DNA from: PFJX01 sp031426815
Lineage (GTDB): Bacteria > Pseudomonadota > Gammaproteobacteria > Burkholderiales > Thiobacillaceae
Length of the DNA stretch: 64,000 nucleotides
NCBI GenBank assembly: GCA_031426815.1
Contig: JASJPG010000024.1
Coordinates: 18,299-82,298, forward strand
Reading direction: 5' to 3'
The position numbers and the translations under genes are program-made. The stretch's first letter is position 1; the number at the start of each line of letters is the position of its first letter. The notes beneath the pieces were generated by a model that was not told the origin of the DNA, did not search any database, and saw only the letters and a list, made by a program, of their open reading frames with translations. Shown piece after piece: positions 61,012-64,000 of this stretch.

Positions 61012-62853
61012 TTACTCGGGTAAGAATTTTTTCACGCTGGCCAGCAGACCGGCGGCATCGAGGCCGCATCGCTCGATCAAGACGGCGGGGTCGCCGTGCT
61101 CGACGAAGCGGTCGGGCAAGCCGAGATGCAGGATGGGCAGCGTGATGCCTAGTTCGGCGAGGACTTCGGCGACAGCCGATCCGGCACCACCCATGACCAC
61201 GTTTTCTTCGACGGTGACCAGCGCAGTATGGTTTTGCGCCAGTTCACGGATGAGTTCGCGGTCGATCGGTTTGACGAAGCGCATGTCGGCCAGTGTTGCG
61301 TCGAGCGACTCGGCCACCTGCAAAGCGGCGGTGACGACGCTGCCGAACGCCAGGATGGCGACGCGATTGCCCTGGCGGCGCAGGATGCCCTTGCCGATTT
61401 CCAGCGATTCCAGCGTCGTTTCGATGCTGGCGCCCGGTCCGCTGCCGCGCGGGTAGCGCACTGCGCTGGGTCCGTCGTGATGGAAAGCGGTGGTGAGCAG
61501 GCGGCGGCATTCGTTCTCGTCCGACGGCGCCGCAATCAGCATGTTGGGGATGCAGCGCAGGAAGGACAGGTCGAATGCGCCCGCATGCGTCGGGCCGTCG
61601 GCGCCGACCAAGCCGGCTCGGTCGATCGCCAGCATGACTGGCAGGTTCTGCAGGGCAACGTCGTGGATCAACTGATCGTAGGCGCGTTGCAGGAAGGTCG
61701 AGTAGATGGCGACCACCGGTTTGCAGCCTTCGCAGGCCAATCCGGCGGCGAAAGTGAGCGCGTGTTGTTCGGCGATGCCGACATCGAAATAGCGTAGCGG
61801 AAAGCGTTCGGTGAACTCGGTCATGCCCGAGCCTTCGCACATGGCCGGCGTGATGGCGACCAGGCGTTCGTCGGCCGCGGCCATGTCGTTCAGCCAGCGG
61901 CCGAAGACTTCGGTGTAGGTCGGCCGCGTTGAGACTTTGGCGCAGACGCCTTGCTCGACTTCGAACTTGCCGACGCCGTGATAGAGGCAAGGATTGGCCT
62001 CGGCGAGGTCGTAGCCCTTGCCTTTCTTGGTGACGATATGCAGGAACTGAGGACCTTTGAGCTGGCGGATGTTGCTCAGCGTCGGAATCAGCGCATCGAG
62101 ATCGTGGCCGTCGATCGGGCCCAGGTAATTGAAGCCGAACTCTTCGAATAGGGTGCCCGGCGTGACCATGCCTTTCAGGTGTTCTTCCGCGCGCTTGGCC
62201 AGTTCGTGGATCGGCGGCAGCGTCGCGAGCAGGCGTTCGCCGCGGCTGCGCACGGCATTGTAGAAGCGGCCGGAGAGCAGTTTGGTCAGGTAGCTGTTGA
62301 GGGCGCCGACATTGGCCGAGATCGACATGTCGTTGTCGTTCAGGATGACCAGCAGGTTGGCATCCATCGCGCCGGCATTGTTGAGCGCTTCGAACGCCAT
62401 GCCGGCAGTCATCGCACCGTCGCCGATCACCGCTACCACGCGGCGTTCCTCGCCTTTCAGCTTGGCAGCCACCGCCATGCCGAGCGCGGCGGAAATCGAC
62501 GTGCTGGAATGGCCGGCGACGAAGGCGTCATATTCGCTTTCTTCGCGTTTCGGAAAGCCGGACAAGCCGTCGGTCTGGCGCAGCGTGTGCATGCGTTCGC
62601 GGCGTCCGGTCAGGATCTTGTGGGCATAGGTCTGATGGCCGACGTCCCAGACGATACGGTCGCTCGGTGTGTCGAATACGCTGTGCAGCGCCACACTGAC
62701 TTCTACAACGCCCAGGTTGGAGGCGAGGTGGCCGCCGGTGCGGGAAACGCTGTCGATGATGAAGGCGCGCAACTCGTCGCAGAGCTCTTTCAGCGCCGCC
62801 CGGTCCAGCTGTTTCAGGTCGGCGGGCGATGCAATGGTTTCCAGCAGGGACAT
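61012..62853 (-). CDS. dxs: 1-deoxy-D-xylulose-5-phosphate synthase
   Basis: First enzyme of the non-mevalonate isoprenoid pathway: pyruvate plus glyceraldehyde-3-phosphate to DXP, thiamine-diphosphate dependent. 613 residues from the ATG at 62853. ThDP region GDGAMTAGMAFEALNNAGAM and ILNDNDMSIS; GLSGFPKREESEYDAFVAGH; catalytic-site PVMLAIDRAGLVGADGPTHA and YDVGIAEQHAL-type FDVGIAEQHALTFAAGLA; transketolase C-terminal domain at the end. Upstream is ispA after a 22-bp gap. Confidence 0.97.
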   Translation of the reverse strand: MSLLETIASPADLKQLDRAALKELCDELRAFIIDSVSRTGGHLASNLGVVEVSVALHSVFDTPSDRIVWDVGHQTYAHKILTGRRERMHTLRQTDGLSGFPKREESEYDAFVAGHSSTSISAALGMAVAAKLKGEERRVVAVIGDGAMTAGMAFEALNNAGAMDANLLVILNDNDMSISANVGALNSYLTKLLSGRFYNAVRSRGERLLATLPPIHELAKRAEEHLKGMVTPGTLFEEFGFNYLGPIDGHDLDALIPTLSNIRQLKGPQFLHIVTKKGKGYDLAEANPCLYHGVGKFEVEQGVCAKVSTRPTYTEVFGRWLNDMAAADERLVAITPAMCEGSGMTEFTERFPLRYFDVGIAEQHALTFAAGLACEGCKPVVAIYSTFLQRAYDQLIHDVALQNLPVMLAIDRAGLVGADGPTHAGAFDLSFLRCIPNMLIAAPSDENECRRLLTTAFHHDGPSAVRYPRGSGPGASIETTLESLEIGKGILRRQGNRVAILAFGSVVTAALQVAESLDATLADMRFVKPIDRELIRELAQNHTALVTVEENVVMGGAGSAVAEVLAELGITLPILHLGLPDRFVEHGDPAVLIERCGLDAAGLLASVKKFLPE

Positions 62854-62875
62854 TAGGGGCGATCGGAAGAGACGT

Positions 62876-63772
62876 TCAGTAGCGACGTTCGATAATGAAA
62901 CGGGCGATGTCGGCAAGACGCGTCCCGGCTGCGCCGAACAGCGCAATCGCGGCCAGCGCGTCGTCGATCAACTCGTGTGCGTAGGTGCGCGCTTCTTTTG
63001 CGCTCATCAGAGTGAGATAAGTTGCCTTGCCCTGGGCAGCGTCCTTGCCGGCGGTCTTGCCCAGCGTCGCCGTATCGGTTTCCGCATCGAGCACATCGTC
63101 CATCACCTGAAAGGCCAGGCCGACGCAGTGCGCATAGCGTTCCAGCGCGGCGCGCGAGGCCGCCGGCAGCGCGCCGCCGGCCATCGCACCCAACAGGATG
63201 GCGGCCTGGATCAAGGCGCCGGTTTTATGGATATGCATGAACTCGAGCTCGGTGAGTTCGAGCGTTTTTCCGGTTGCCGCCAGATCGGTCGCCTGTCCAC
63301 CGGCCATGCCGCGCGAGCCGGAAGCTTTGGCAAGCAGGGCCAGCATGGCGACCTGCGTAGCCGCATCGCCGCAGGCGGCCGGTTCGGCGAGGACTTCAAA
63401 GGCCCGGCTTTGCAGCGCGTCGCCGACCAGCAGCGCGGTCGCTTCATCGAACTGGACATGGCAGGTTGGCTTGCCGCGACGCAGATCGTCATTGTCCATG
63501 CTGGGCAAGTCGTCATGCGTGAGCGAATAGACGTGAATCAATTCGACCGCACAGGCTGCGTATTCCACCCGCATTGGATCGGCGCCAACCGCCTCGCCGG
63601 CGGCAAAAGCCAGCATCGGACGGATGCGTTTGCCACCGCCGAGCGCGGCATAACGCATCGCGGCATGCAACGTCGTCGGTGCGATGGCGGCATCCGGCAG
63701 CATACGTGCCAGGTCAGTCTCCATATGAGACTGCACGTTACGGGACCATGCGGCGAAATCAGGCATTGCCAT
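62876..63772 (-). CDS. ispA: Polyprenyl synthetase (farnesyl diphosphate synthase, IspA)
   Basis: 298 residues from the ATG at 63772; starts at 63766 or 63796 are also possible, and the first overlaps the xseB stop. First Asp-rich motif LTHDDLPSMDNDDLRRG, second VMDDVLDAETDTATLGKTAG, plus GGGKRIRPMLAFAAGEA. It makes geranyl/farnesyl diphosphate from IPP and DMAPP. Between xseB and dxs in the typical order. Confidence 0.95.
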   Translation of the reverse strand: MAMPDFAAWSRNVQSHMETDLARMLPDAAIAPTTLHAAMRYAALGGGKRIRPMLAFAAGEAVGADPMRVEYAACAVELIHVYSLTHDDLPSMDNDDLRRGKPTCHVQFDEATALLVGDALQSRAFEVLAEPAACGDAATQVAMLALLAKASGSRGMAGGQATDLAATGKTLELTELEFMHIHKTGALIQAAILLGAMAGGALPAASRAALERYAHCVGLAFQVMDDVLDAETDTATLGKTAGKDAAQGKATYLTLMSAKEARTYAHELIDDALAAIALFGAAGTRLADIARFIIERRY

Positions 63773-64000
63773 TACGCGGGTTACCATCGCGTCCACGCGG
63801 GATGTAGTCCTTCAGCACGCCGTTTTCGAGGACTTTGATCTGCAGTTCGGCGTCTGCCAGTTTCTGTTGGCAAAAGGCAGACAGTTCCATGCCGCGCTTG
63901 TACGCGGCCAGCGAGTCTTCCAGGCTGAGCTCGCCGCTTTCCATCTCGAATACCAGCGCTTCCAGTTCCTTCAGCGCGCCTTCGAAATCCCTGGGTTCGC
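63759..64000 (-). CDS. xseB: Exodeoxyribonuclease VII small subunit (5' partial)
   Basis: The frame is open to the end of the window, so the true start lies beyond 64000; about 79 residues are visible. EPRDFEGALKELEALVFEME, followed by SGELSLEDSLAAYKRGMELS, is the conserved helical hairpin of XseB. It pairs with XseA to degrade single-stranded DNA. It overlaps the start of ispA on the same strand. Confidence 0.93.
   Translation of the reverse strand, partial: EPRDFEGALKELEALVFEMESGELSLEDSLAAYKRGMELSAFCQQKLADAELQIKVLENGVLKDYIPRGRDGNPRNGNA

Overview
The window looks like a chromosomal segment of a motile, GC-rich betaproteobacterium with lithotrophic sulfur metabolism. A member of the Nitrosomonadales (Sulfuricella/Thiobacillus/Gallionella-like) is my best guess, inferred from gene content and order only. 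The main clues are a dissimilatory sat plus aprBA set, a beta-type xseB-ispA-dxs-folE2 string, fleSR-fliEFGHI flagellar genes, two cheV genes with cheYZA, ubiJ/ubiB, and a PEP-CTERM/exopolysaccharide locus. No rRNA, tRNA or CRISPR array was seen. Layout: 1-4517 holds the end of the nuo operon (nuoL partial, nuoM, nuoN). 4518-6520 is an accessory island with lower GC: the 3' end of an IS21-type istB with its terminal repeats, and an orphan PD-(D/E)XK nuclease-like gene. 6521-13955 (minus strand) carries fleS-fleR-fliE-fliF-fliG-fliH-fliI and stops at the island without a fliJ. 14070-20441 (plus) is cheV-cheV-cheY-cheZ-cheA plus an EAL/HDOD protein, preceded by a near-consensus sigma-28 promoter. 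20526-23307 (minus) has sixA, an AIM24-family gene and two poorly known genes. 23529-29358 (plus) is sat, aprB, aprA, a Cys-cluster protein and a SAM hydroxide adenosyltransferase, with clear terminators. 29375-32829 (minus) is secA with two small genes. 32924-33967 (plus) is dciA and aroK. 33943-42829 is an envelope polysaccharide region: beta-helix protein, VanZ protein, an O-ligase resembling the exosortase-A-associated family, a PEP-CTERM protein with a sigma-54-type promoter, a large ligase fusion, and a second VanZ protein. The second VanZ gene ends a minus-strand run potG-potH-potI-potF-SSS symporter-vanZ (48112-41795). 48281-49513 is a FadL/OmpP1 porin. 49584-52249 (minus) is ubiJ-toxin-antitoxin-ubiB in one tightly overlapping run. 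52306-55258 (plus) is mtnA, a FucA-like aldolase and an unknown membrane-anchored protein. 55261-59311 (minus) is glk, a DoxX protein, a PAS-GGDEF cyclase, a small protein and an amidotransferase. 59295-59966 is a retropepsin-like protease, and 60095-64000 (minus) is folE2-dxs-ispA-xseB (partial). How the genes fit together: Sat and AprBA can run sulfite to APS to sulfate with ATP formation, and Nuo handles quinone-coupled electron flow. UbiB/UbiJ with IspA/Dxs supply isoprenoid and ubiquinone. The chemotaxis and flagellar genes form one regulated motility block. MtnA with a FucA-like aldolase suggests methylthioadenosine salvage through an aldolase shunt rather than the classical methionine cycle. 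The items I would look at first are the orphan nuclease island, the toxin-antitoxin pair built into the ubi operon, the mtnA-aldolase operon, and the PEP-CTERM/ligase locus that lacks an exosortase in view.
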